Assembly: GCF_004337365.2 (NCBI RefSeq)
Contig: NZ_CP044016.1
Location: 2,976,001 to 3,040,000 of the forward strand
Direction of reading: 5' to 3'
DNA length: 64,000 nucleotides
Origin: Rhizosphaericola mali
Lineage (GTDB): Bacteria; Bacteroidota; Bacteroidia; Chitinophagales; Chitinophagaceae
Below, piece after piece: positions 45,918 to 53,628 of this stretch (the stretch's first letter is position 1; every line of letters begins with the position of its first letter). The position numbers and the translations under genes are program-made. Below the pieces are notes generated by a model. It saw only the letters and a program-made list of their open reading frames with translations, was not told the origin of the DNA and ran no database searches.

Positions 45918-47102
45918 CTAATCTATATTCAAAATTTCCTTTGCTAAGTTGATCATTTTAGGATCACCTGTATATTTTCCTCTTTCATCTGAAAGCTTGA
46001 CGGTTTCCGTCCAATCGTGATGTAAAGTTTTTACTTTCAAAAGTTTCATAACTATATTCATAGGTCTCAGCCCGGTATCATTGGTAAGATCAGTACCGAT
46101 ACCAAAGGAAAATCCCACTTTACCTTTGCAATATTCTGTGATTGTTTTTACTTTTTCTGGATTTAAGGCATCCGAAAAAACGATCGTTTTATACAAAGGA
46201 TTGATACCCATTGAATGATAGTGATCAATGGTTTTTTGTGCAAATTCAATAGGATCGCCGCTATCATGACGCACACCATCAAATAATTTGGCATATAGTT
46301 TATCAAATTGTTTGAAAAATACATCCGTAGTATACGTATCCGTCAAGGCTATCCCTAGATCTCCTTGATAAACATCCACCCATCTTCCTAGCCCAATAGA
46401 ATTGGCAATTTTAAATCCATACTTAGCCGCGTGAAACATAAACCATTCGTGTGCATGCGTGCCTATTGGTTTCATTCCATGCAACATTGAAAGATGCACA
46501 TTACTTGTACCCACAAAACCTTCTCCTTTAAATTTCATCAAGGCTTGCATAACTTTTCTATGCACTTCATACGAATGTCTTCTTCTAGTTCCAAATTCAG
46601 CAACGGTAATATTCAAATCTTTATACAAAGACATTTTTTCATCAGTTCTGGCAATAATCTCTTCATCACTGACGCGTTCCAAATGAGACATTTTATAGTA
46701 TAGTTCACTTATTAAAGATAAAATTGGAATTTCCCATAAGATAGTTCGATACCAATAGCCATTTACATCAACAGTTACTTGTGCACCTTCTTGCTTGATT
46801 GTAACTTCTGATGGATCATAGTGATAGCCTTGCAAAAAATCTAAATAAGCAGGATTAATATAAGGACAATTAACACGTAAAAATTCTTTTTCCTGTTTGG
46901 TTAATTGTAGTCCAGCCATTGCATCAATATGCTTACGTAATTCTACACCAAAACCCTCTGGAAATGCATGCTGTCCGCGATTGATAAATTCGTAATGCGC
47001 CATTGCAGAAGGGTACAATTTGATAACAGCGCATTGCATCGTAAATTTATAGAAATCATTATCTAGTATAGAGACAAAGCTAAATGGGTAATTTTCCATC
47101 AC
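45918..47102 (-). CDS. pncB: Nicotinate phosphoribosyltransferase
   Basis: A full-length 394-residue PncB, which makes nicotinate mononucleotide in NAD salvage. YKFTMQCAVIKLYPSAMAHYEFINR, EFGTRRRHSYEVHRKVM, the regulatory His region in HGMKPIGTHAHEWFM, GVRHDSGDP and FSDALNPEKVK are all present. It shares NAD supply with the sirtuin elsewhere in the window, but the two are not linked. Confidence 0.95.
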   Translation of the reverse strand: MMENYPFSFVSILDNDFYKFTMQCAVIKLYPSAMAHYEFINRGQHAFPEGFGVELRKHIDAMAGLQLTKQEKEFLRVNCPYINPAYLDFLQGYHYDPSEVTIKQEGAQVTVDVNGYWYRTILWEIPILSLISELYYKMSHLERVSDEEIIARTDEKMSLYKDLNITVAEFGTRRRHSYEVHRKVMQALMKFKGEGFVGTSNVHLSMLHGMKPIGTHAHEWFMFHAAKYGFKIANSIGLGRWVDVYQGDLGIALTDTYTTDVFFKQFDKLYAKLFDGVRHDSGDPIEFAQKTIDHYHSMGINPLYKTIVFSDALNPEKVKTITEYCKGKVGFSFGIGTDLTNDTGLRPMNIVMKLLKVKTLHHDWTETVKLSDERGKYTGDPKMINLAKEILNID

Positions 47103-47218
47103 TCAAACTTAGCAATTTGCATTGATTGTGCAAAAAACTTGATTCTCAAGAAAAAAATTTGAGCAAGATATAATTGGAATATTCCATTATTTTTGGGGCT
47201 GTAAAATCTAGAACTTAC

Positions 47219-47713
47219 ATGAAGGAATTAATTTTGGTTAGGCATGCCAAGAGTAGCTGGGCAGACGTTTCTCTCGCTGATTTTGATCGTCCATTAAATG
47301 AAAGAGGAAAAAAAGATGCTCCAGTTATGGCGCAAAAACTTTTTTCTCGTGGCGTACGCCCACAGCTATTTGTTTCTAGTCCATGCAAAAGAACACGCTC
47401 AACATGTAAATTTTTCCTGAATGTCTTTGACAAAAAGATGTCAGAAGTTTTATTTCTTGACCATTTATACGATGCTAATAGCGATGAAATGCTAAAAATT
47501 GTCAAAAATTTACCTGAACCTTTTTCTTCCATAATCTTATTTACACACAATACAGGATTGACTGATTTTGTGAATGAGTTGACCAATGTGCACGTAGATA
47601 ATGTCCCAACTTGTGGTGTATTTGGCGTTAAAATAGAAACCGATACTTGGAAAAATTTCCCCAAAGCACACAAAAAATTCTGGTTTTTCGATTATCCCAA
47701 ACTATATATCTAA
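47219..47713 (+). CDS. sixA: SixA-type histidine phosphatase
   Basis: The ATG at 47219 is chosen because the phosphatase motif LILVRHAKSSW then begins at residue 4; the earlier in-frame ATG (47174) adds 15 unrelated residues and lies upstream of a TATTTTTG promoter-like box (47188-47195). The 164-residue protein has RHA near residue 9, RPLNERGKKDAP, SSPCKRTRST and LFTHNTGLTDFVN, the standard SixA layout. It removes phosphate from phospho-His or small phosphoesters. Its end overlaps the convergent glycosyltransferase-like gene by 12 bp. Confidence 0.9.
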   Translation: MKELILVRHAKSSWADVSLADFDRPLNERGKKDAPVMAQKLFSRGVRPQLFVSSPCKRTRSTCKFFLNVFDKKMSEVLFLDHLYDANSDEMLKIVKNLPEPFSSIILFTHNTGLTDFVNELTNVHVDNVPTCGVFGVKIETDTWKNFPKAHKKFWFFDYPKLYI

Positions 47714-48811
47714 ACACAAGTCTTGCAAGCTTTCCCTAATGGCATATTTATATGTATCGTAATCCATGGGTAAATCTTGAAAAGAAAATTGTTGGGCTTC
47801 ATTAATTTTCTTCACAAAATCCACATTTTCTTGTTCGAATGAAAAGGCTAATTGAGACGACATTAAATATTTACCCAAATATTCTTGTTCCGTCTGTCCT
47901 GGCGTCGGAATTAAAATGGATTTCTTATTCCAACTTAATAATTCCATGACAGTTGTATAACCTGATCGAGAAACTATAAATTCGGATTGAGCAAAAGCCA
48001 ATTTCATATCTTCATTTGAAAGATGGGAAACTACTTCGCAATTGGTGGGAACTTCTAATTTATCTGTAGCATTTGGTAGTCCACGAACAAACAAAAATTT
48101 GCCTTTCATTTGCGTGGCGACTTCAATTAATTTATTTTCCAAAATTGTACGCTGTGGTTCCGGCCCCGACATAACACACAAAAAACGATATTTAAAATCT
48201 TGTGTTTTCTTTTTACCCAAGCGAGATAACGGTCCAATGTATTTTAGTGGAATTTTGGGCAAATACTTAGGATGTGACAAGGAGCCTGCGATATTCACAA
48301 CACCTGCAGCATCAGGCACCCAACATTGTGCGAATTGATTAACGTAAGAATAATTCCTTTTTTGCACCCAAACTTTCAACCATTGAAAAGGCATAATCAT
48401 CTCAAGCTGATGTGTCATAAAAATGGAAGGAACTTTTTTCGTAGAAAATCCATACCGATTATCTGAAATAACGAGATCAATAGAATGGGTTTTTATATAG
48501 TTATTAAGCCATCTTTTTTCATTTGCAATTGCCCGCAAAATTCTGGGAATTTGTAACATCATTTTCCAAGCAAACGTTTTTCGTTTTCCAGTATACGTAA
48601 TACCGTAACCACGTAAATTTTCAAATTTTATCTGTGGAAATTCTTGCTGTAATATATAAAATGAATTACTATATGATGTGCAAGCAATCACTACATCCCA
48701 ATGATTTTCAATAAAATACTGAATAATGGGAATACATCGCGTTGTATGACCTAATCCCCAATCCAATGGAGAGAGTAACAATGTTTTAGAATTATGTGTA
48801 GCTTTGCCCAA
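47702..48811 (-). CDS. Glycosyltransferase-like protein (GT28/MurG-type fold)
   Basis: About 369 residues if begun at the TTG at 48811 (LGKATHNSKTLLLSPLDWGLGHTTRCIPI). The next upstream ATG (48877) would overlap the oppositely oriented lipoprotein gene at 48852, and a still longer reading from 49033 is antisense to that gene. Motifs: a glycine-rich N-terminal loop GLGHTTRC, YIGPLSRLG, RFLCVMSGPEPQRTILEN, and the C-terminal nucleotide-binding region VSRSGYTTVMELLSWNKKSILIPTPGQTEQEYL. The family transfers sugars from UDP or similar donors; the acceptor is unknown. Start uncertain. Confidence 0.8.
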   Translation of the reverse strand: MGKATHNSKTLLLSPLDWGLGHTTRCIPIIQYFIENHWDVVIACTSYSNSFYILQQEFPQIKFENLRGYGITYTGKRKTFAWKMMLQIPRILRAIANEKRWLNNYIKTHSIDLVISDNRYGFSTKKVPSIFMTHQLEMIMPFQWLKVWVQKRNYSYVNQFAQCWVPDAAGVVNIAGSLSHPKYLPKIPLKYIGPLSRLGKKKTQDFKYRFLCVMSGPEPQRTILENKLIEVATQMKGKFLFVRGLPNATDKLEVPTNCEVVSHLSNEDMKLAFAQSEFIVSRSGYTTVMELLSWNKKSILIPTPGQTEQEYLGKYLMSSQLAFSFEQENVDFVKKINEAQQFSFQDLPMDYDTYKYAIRESLQDLCLDI

Positions 48812-48851
48812 AATAAATACCGTAAAAATAATTACATATTTCAAAAACACT

Positions 48852-48983
48852 ATGACAAACAGGAAATTTTTAAGCATTTTAATTTTATTAGTTACATTAG
48901 CAGTAGCATTCACATCATGTGCCTCAGCTAAAGGTGGAGGTTTAGCAGGTTGCGGCTGTGCAGCCAAGAAGCCCATCGGATAA
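48852..48983 (+). CDS. Very small lipoprotein (43 residues)
   Basis: ATG at 48852, TAA at 48981. The protein has a lipoprotein signal (KFLSILILLVTLAVAFTSC, lipobox Cys at about 23) and a tiny mature part, ASAKGGGLAGCGCAAKKPIG, with two close Cys (CGC) after a Gly-rich spacer. It is followed 12 bp later by the next plus-strand gene. The compact, Cys-rich design looks like a real gene despite its size; function unknown. Confidence 0.65.
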   Translation: MTNRKFLSILILLVTLAVAFTSCASAKGGGLAGCGCAAKKPIG

Positions 48984-48995
48984 ATTTTACAACGT

Positions 48996-49235
48996 ATGCA
49001 GGATAGAGATTTATTGGTAATCACAAGAGACAAAATCTATACAGACGAGCAACTACAAGATTATGTTGAGAGTCTAACTAGGATGTTATTCTATGCGGAG
49101 AGCATGGACAACTTTTGTATTGCCAATGAAATTCTAGATTTGAATCGTTATAAATTGATCAATCGTCCATTTCGGATAAAACAAATTATCAGCGAGCCAG
49201 AAAAACCATTTGTTTTTATCGTAAATAAAAATTAA
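48996..49235 (+). CDS. Small cytoplasmic protein of unknown function
   Basis: A 79-residue protein, helical in its middle (DEQLQDYVESLTRMLFYAESMDNFCIANEILDLNRYKL), without signal peptide or membrane segment. It is sandwiched between the tiny lipoprotein and the pseudouridine synthase with 12- and 5-bp gaps, so it is part of that operon. No family recognised. Confidence 0.6.
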   Translation: MQDRDLLVITRDKIYTDEQLQDYVESLTRMLFYAESMDNFCIANEILDLNRYKLINRPFRIKQIISEPEKPFVFIVNKN

Positions 49236-49240
49236 TTCTA

Positions 49241-49831
49241 TTGGCAGACCCGCTGAAGTATTACATCGTCCATAAGCCATTCCAAACTTTATCTCAATTT
49301 TCTCCTGAAGAAGGGAAAAAAACGTTGAAAGATTATTTCAATGTACCAGCTGATGTATATCCAGTTGGCCGTTTGGATTATGATAGTGAAGGTTTGTTAC
49401 TATTGACAAACGATAAATATCTCAATCATCGATTGCTTAATCCAAAATTTAAACATCCCCGTGTTTATTGGGTACAAGTGGAAGGTGACATAACGCAAGA
49501 TGCAATACAGCGTTTGAATACAGGCGTTGAGATTAGTTTAAAATCGGGTAAATACAAAACTTTGCCAGCAGTGTGTACTATTTTGGATAATGTAAATATA
49601 GATGAACGAAATCCCCCTATTCGCTTCAGAAAAGAGCAACCAACCACTTGGATCAGTTTACAATTGATAGAAGGAAAAAATCGACAAGTACGCAAAATGA
49701 CCGCTTCTGTAGGTTTTCCAACCTTAAGATTATTACGTTTTTCTATAGAAAAATTGCAATTAGAAGAACTTACCTCTGGCAAGATGAAAGAAATCAGTAG
49801 AGAAATGGCCTACAAAATGCTAATAAAATAA
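49241..49831 (+). CDS. RluE/RsuA-type pseudouridine synthase
   Basis: A 196-residue pseudouridine synthase starting at TTG 5 bp after the previous stop. The catalytic Asp is in VGRLDYDSEGLLLLTND near residue 45; KYYIVHKPF at the start and LIEGKNRQVRKMTASVGFPTLRLLR near 145-165 complete the fold. There is no S4 domain, as in RluE, which modifies 23S rRNA helix 89. RluE is the best guess; RluF/RsuA relatives are alternatives. Confidence 0.88.
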   Translation: MADPLKYYIVHKPFQTLSQFSPEEGKKTLKDYFNVPADVYPVGRLDYDSEGLLLLTNDKYLNHRLLNPKFKHPRVYWVQVEGDITQDAIQRLNTGVEISLKSGKYKTLPAVCTILDNVNIDERNPPIRFRKEQPTTWISLQLIEGKNRQVRKMTASVGFPTLRLLRFSIEKLQLEELTSGKMKEISREMAYKMLIK

Positions 49832-49899
49832 AAAATTAGTCATTTTTTTTATTGAAAATCAATCGTTTACAAAGATACAAATTAATAACTGCACTTAAC

Positions 49900-49933
49900 T
49901 TGTATCAAATATCAACAATATATCTGACCTTTG
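49900..49933 (+). promoter_or_regulatory. Promoter of rplM-rpsI
   Basis: TTG (49900-49902), 23-bp spacer, GACCTTTG (49926-49933), one mismatch to TAnnTTTG. The expected leader is about 46 nt. No ribosomal-protein leader structure was evident by eye. Confidence 0.5.
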
Positions 49934-49984
49934 CACTCCAAATTAAAAAATTCGGTGGGATAGCATCGAACAAAATTTTAAAAA

Positions 49985-50428
49985 ATGAGTAACTTACATT
50001 TCACAACCAAACATGCCAATGCGGCTACCGTTCAGCGTAACTGGTACGTTGTTGACGGTACTAATCAAACCGTAGGTCGTATCAGCGCTAGAATCGCTGC
50101 GATCTTACGTGGTAAAAACAAAGCGTATTACACACCTCACGTAGATTGTGGAGATTACGTAATCATCATCAATGCCGAAAAAGTTAAACTTACAGGTAAC
50201 AAGATGAATGATAAAGTATATGACCATTTCACAGGATATCCTGGTGGATTGAAAGAAGAATTAGCAAAAGACTTGTTGAAACGTCGTCCAGAAGTTTTAT
50301 TGGAAAGAGCTATCAAAGGTATGCTTCCAAAAAACAGATTGGGTCGTAAAATGTATGGTAAACTTTTCGTTTACGCTGGAGAAGTACATCCACATACAGC
50401 ACAAAAACCACAAGATCTTAAATTCTAA
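49985..50428 (+). CDS. rplM: Ribosomal protein uL13
   Basis: A 147-residue uL13 of normal length. [25 protein letters not shown] opens the conserved core, with [38 protein letters not shown] and the C-terminal HPHTAQKP. Structural protein of the large subunit. It starts the rplM-rpsI-rpsB-tsf series, with rpsI 50 bp downstream as in most bacteria. Confidence 0.97.
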   Translation: MSNLHFTTKHANAATVQRNWYVVDGTNQTVGRISARIAAILRGKNKAYYTPHVDCGDYVIIINAEKVKLTGNKMNDKVYDHFTGYPGGLKEELAKDLLKRRPEVLLERAIKGMLPKNRLGRKMYGKLFVYAGEVHPHTAQKPQDLKF

Positions 50429-50478
50429 TTAAATCATTTAGTCAAAGAATATTTCTGAGATTATAACATTCGTATTCA

Positions 50479-50868
50479 ATGGAAAAACAAAAAAATGCAG
50501 TTGGTCGTCGTAAGGAAGCTGTAACTCGTGTGTACATCGCAAAAGGTACTGGAGCTATTACAGTAAACGGCAAAAACTATAAAGAATATTTCTCATTAGC
50601 ATATTTACAAAATCAAGTTGAGTCACCTCTTAAAGTGGTAGAAGGTTTGGATAAATATGATATTTCTATCAACGCACAAGGTGGTGGAGTTAAAGGTCAA
50701 GCAGAAGCGGCTAAATTAGGTATCGCTCGCGCATTGATCGAAACAGATTCTGAATTACGTCCAGCGTTGAAAGCTGCAGGATTGCTTACTCGTGAAGCAC
50801 GTAGCGTAGAACGTAAGAAATTTGGTCACAAGAAAGCACGTCGTAGCTTCCAATTTAGCAAACGTTAA
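50479..50868 (+). CDS. rpsI: Ribosomal protein uS9
   Basis: A 129-residue uS9. AVGRRKEAVTRVYIAKGTGAI at the start, GGGVKGQAEAAKLGIARALI in the middle, and the very basic tail KKARRSFQFSKR whose last Arg reaches the ribosomal P site. Cotranscribed with rplM. Confidence 0.97.
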   Translation: MEKQKNAVGRRKEAVTRVYIAKGTGAITVNGKNYKEYFSLAYLQNQVESPLKVVEGLDKYDISINAQGGGVKGQAEAAKLGIARALIETDSELRPALKAAGLLTREARSVERKKFGHKKARRSFQFSKR

Positions 50869-50968
50869 TATTGTACTTAATTCTCCCTTTAAGCAATTAA
50901 AGGAAATTCTAATAATTTTATCACAAATGCTAATAGCATATTGCTGATAGCAAAAAGACTCAAAATAA

Positions 50969-51862
50969 ATGGAACAAAATACTTCTTTACAACAACAGCT
51001 TTTAGATGCTGGTGTTCACTTCGGACACTTGAAGAAGAAATGGAATCCTAAAATGTTACCATACATTTTCGCTGAGAAAAAAGGAATCCATATCATCGAT
51101 CTTAACAAAACAGTTGACGGTCTTCAAGAATCAGCAGCTGCATTGAAACAAATCGCAAAAAGCGGTAAAAAAATAATGTTTGTAGCTACTAAAAAGCAAG
51201 CTAAAGACATCGTTGCTGATTGCGCTAAAAAAGTAAACATGCCTTTCGCTACAGAAAGATGGTTGGGTGGTATGTTGACTAACTTCAACACTGTACGCAA
51301 AAGCGTTAAGAAAATGCAAAGTATCGACAAATTGTTGGCTGATACAAACGCAGAAAGCTTAACTAAAAAAGAACGTCTTACTTTAAGCCGTGATAAAGAT
51401 AAAATGGACAAAGTTTTAGGTGGTATCGCTACTATGGGTCGCCTTCCAGCCGCATTGTTCATCGTTGACATAGGTAACGAACATATCGCTTTATCTGAAG
51501 CTAAAAGATTAGGTATCACTACTTTCGGTATGGTTGATACTAATTGTGATCCTAATAAAGTGGATTTTGCTATCCCATCTAATGATGACGCTACAAAATC
51601 AATCGCTATTATCACTAACTATATCACTGCAGCTATCGCTGAAGGTTTGGCAGAACGTCAAGCAGCGAAAGATGACGATGATGAAGAAATCGATAACGAA
51701 GCTGAAAAGAAAGCAGCTCGCCTTCAAGCAGAAGCAGAAGCAGAAGGTAATGGCGCTTCTCGTGGCGGTAGAGGTCAAGGTGGTAACAATGGTGGAGCAG
51801 CTAAACGTCGTGTACCAGGTGGTGCAAGCCGTCGCCCTCAACAAGGTCCAGCTAAAAAATAA
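50969..51862 (+). CDS. rpsB: Ribosomal protein uS2 with long basic Gly-rich C-terminal tail
   Basis: A 297-residue uS2. The core (about 1-225) is ordinary: LLDAGVHFGHLKKKWNPKMLPYIF, TKKQAKDIVADCAKK, RWLGGMLTNF and FGMVDTNCDPNKVDFAIPSNDDA. From about 228 there is an extra tail: an acidic stretch DDDDEEIDNEAEKKAA, then a Gly/Arg-rich end (SRGGRGQGGNNGG, RRVPGGASRRPQQ). E. coli uS2 has 241 residues. The tail looks disordered and could bind RNA. tsf follows after a 131-bp gap. Confidence 0.96.
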   Translation: MEQNTSLQQQLLDAGVHFGHLKKKWNPKMLPYIFAEKKGIHIIDLNKTVDGLQESAAALKQIAKSGKKIMFVATKKQAKDIVADCAKKVNMPFATERWLGGMLTNFNTVRKSVKKMQSIDKLLADTNAESLTKKERLTLSRDKDKMDKVLGGIATMGRLPAALFIVDIGNEHIALSEAKRLGITTFGMVDTNCDPNKVDFAIPSNDDATKSIAIITNYITAAIAEGLAERQAAKDDDDEEIDNEAEKKAARLQAEAEAEGNGASRGGRGQGGNNGGAAKRRVPGGASRRPQQGPAKK

Positions 51863-51993
51863 ATTATAAACATTAGATAATACAATTTATTTGATGTAGC
51901 AAACCTTATGGGCGAATTTTACTTCCTCATAAGGTTTTGTCTTTCATTTATATAAAAATTTAAACGGTCTAAAAAACCAAGGAGATTAATATT

Positions 51994-52833
51994 ATGTCTA
52001 CAGCAACAATTACTGCAGCTGAAATTAACAAATTGCGTCAAGCAACTGGCGCAGGTATGATGGATTGTCGTAAAGCATTGGTTGAATCTAACGGAGATTT
52101 CGAAGCTGCTATCGACTGGTTACGTAAAAAAGGTCAAAAAGTAGCTGCTAAACGTAGCGACAGAGAAGCTAAAGAAGGTGTTATCATCGCTCAAACTACA
52201 GCTAATAACAAAAAAGGATATATCGTAAGCGTAAGTTGCGAAACTGACTTCGTTTCTAAAAATGAAGATTTCGTAGCATTCGTAAAATCTATTGCAGATG
52301 CTGCTGTTAGTAATAACGTAGCTACAATTGAAGAATTGAATGCAGTTTCTGTAAATGGTCAAAAAGTAGAAGATTTGATCAGTGATAAATTAGCATCTAT
52401 CGGTGAAAAAATCGAAGTAACGCATTTGGATATTATTGAAGCTCCTTATGTTGCTTCTTATATCCACGGTGCATACAGAATCGGTGTATTAGTAGGTCTT
52501 ACTGCTGATGCTGAAGAAGTAGGTAGAGATGTTGCGATGCAAATTGCTGCATTAAATCCTCTTGCTGTTTCTCCAGAAGCAATCGCTCCTGAAACAGTAG
52601 CACATGAAAAAGGTTTGATCATTGAAACAATGAAAGCAGATCCTAAAATGGAAGGCAAACCAGAACAAATGATAGAAAAAATCGCTGAAGGTAAATTGAA
52701 CGCATTCTTTAAAGAAAATACATTATTGGCTCAGCCATTTGTAAAAGATGCTTCTTTATCTGTTGAAAATTATATCAAAAGTGTAAACAAAGATTTGAAT
52801 GTTATTTCATTCAAACGTGTTGCTTTAGGATAG
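51994..52833 (+). CDS. tsf: Elongation factor Ts
   Basis: A 279-residue EF-Ts, the guanine-nucleotide exchange factor of EF-Tu. ITAAEINKLRQATGAGMMDCRKALVE at the N terminus and VSCETDFVSKNEDFVAFV in the core are diagnostic. A Shine-Dalgarno sequence AAGGAG (51979-51984), rare in this window, precedes the ATG by 9 nt. A 48-bp palindrome closes the operon. Confidence 0.97.
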   Translation: MSTATITAAEINKLRQATGAGMMDCRKALVESNGDFEAAIDWLRKKGQKVAAKRSDREAKEGVIIAQTTANNKKGYIVSVSCETDFVSKNEDFVAFVKSIADAAVSNNVATIEELNAVSVNGQKVEDLISDKLASIGEKIEVTHLDIIEAPYVASYIHGAYRIGVLVGLTADAEEVGRDVAMQIAALNPLAVSPEAIAPETVAHEKGLIIETMKADPKMEGKPEQMIEKIAEGKLNAFFKENTLLAQPFVKDASLSVENYIKSVNKDLNVISFKRVALG

Positions 52834-52851
52834 TTTTTCTAATAAGAAAAA

Positions 52852-52899
52852 ATATAAAAAAGGTTTTCGTTAAATATTTAACGAAAACCTTTTTTATAT
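52852..52899 (+). terminator. 48-bp perfect palindrome after tsf
   Basis: A loop-less perfect palindrome centred at 52875/52876, whose core is GGTTTTCGTTAAAT and its complement, flanked by A6 and T6. It is the terminator of the translation gene cluster. Confidence 0.88.
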
Positions 52900-52937
52900 A
52901 TAAATACATATAAATCAATTAATTATAATTCATATAG

Positions 52938-52958
52938 CGTTTGTCCCCTATTTGTCCC
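52938..52958. repeat. Direct repeat copy 1 (21 bp, two TTTGTCCC octamers)
   Basis: C-G-TTTGTCCC-CTA-TTTGTCCC: two octamers start 11 bp apart, about one helical turn. An identical 21-mer lies at 55151-55171. This copy is 63 bp upstream of the tail-collar gene and could be a regulator site or promoter part. Confidence 0.85.
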
Positions 52959-53021
52959 GCCGAGAATTTCATCTTTCCTTAGTTGTAAAATAGTTTTACA
53001 CCTCAGCTATATTAAGAAACA

Positions 53022-53624
53022 ATGAAAAGATCTTTACATTTCACGACGGCATTTATATTTTGCTTTTTACTCTCCAATTCAATCAAAGCCCAGTACGCAT
53101 ATGTAGGAGAAATACGCATGTTTGCAGGAAATTTTGCACCGAGTGGTTGGGCATTTTGCGATGGTAGCATACTGCCAATTAACGGAAACGCCCCACTATT
53201 CTCACTTCTTGGTACAATGTATGGAGGAAATGGGAGTTCGACTTTTGCACTTCCAGATTTAAGAGGGCGATTTCCAATAGGAATGGGAAATGGCGCAGGA
53301 AGTAATATACAAACAGGAAGAACAGGAGGAGCTTCAACTGTTACTTTAACAACATCTAATCTACCTGCCCATACACACACTTTCAATGTATATGATGGTA
53401 ATGCTACAGATAGTTTAAAACCAGCAGGCAATACACTTTCGGTTCCACTTTCTGCAGACCTAATACCTTTACGTAGTCAATATTCGACAAATGCTCCTAA
53501 TGCGACAATTTCTTCACAATCTATTGGAACTACAGGAAATGGAACAGCAGTAAATATATTACCACCATATACTGGTATAAATTTCATCATTTGTGTAAGT
53601 GGAATATTTCCTTCAAGAGATTAA
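53022..53624 (+). CDS. Secreted phage tail-collar-domain protein
   Basis: A 200-residue protein with a signal peptide (FIFCFLLSNSIKAQ). The mature part is a tail-collar/MdpB-like domain: YVGEIRMFAGNFAPSGWAFCDGSILPI, LFSLLGTMYGGNGSSTFALPDLRGRFPIG, LPAHTHTFN and the C-terminal PPYTGINFIICVSGIFPS. Such domains occur in phage tail fibres and in free-standing bacterial proteins (microcystin-dependent protein type). Here the signal peptide and the lack of phage neighbours point to a secreted bacterial protein. The NHL/T9SS gene follows after 4 bp, so the two are an operon. Confidence 0.87.
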   Translation: MKRSLHFTTAFIFCFLLSNSIKAQYAYVGEIRMFAGNFAPSGWAFCDGSILPINGNAPLFSLLGTMYGGNGSSTFALPDLRGRFPIGMGNGAGSNIQTGRTGGASTVTLTTSNLPAHTHTFNVYDGNATDSLKPAGNTLSVPLSADLIPLRSQYSTNAPNATISSQSIGTTGNGTAVNILPPYTGINFIICVSGIFPSRD

Positions 53625-53628
53625 AAGC

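Noticed and set aside
47215-47673. 152-codon open frame antisense to sixA
   Set aside because: The sense strand encodes a complete SixA with all motifs; the antisense product resembles nothing.
48877-49033. Long N-terminal extension of the glycosyltransferase-like gene
   Set aside because: The added stretch, with its PAKPPPLAEAHDVNATANV, is exactly antisense to the lipoprotein tail gene and is not glycosyltransferase-like.
51534-51869. 111-codon open frame in another phase of rpsB
   Set aside because: Low-complexity Lys/Gln/Val product caused by the Gly/Arg/Glu-rich codons of the uS2 tail.
53022-53624. Prophage remnant signalled by the tail-collar domain
   Set aside because: It has a Sec signal peptide, its partner is a T9SS-tailed protein, and no phage structural, replication or integrase genes are adjacent. 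The XerD far away is the housekeeping type.
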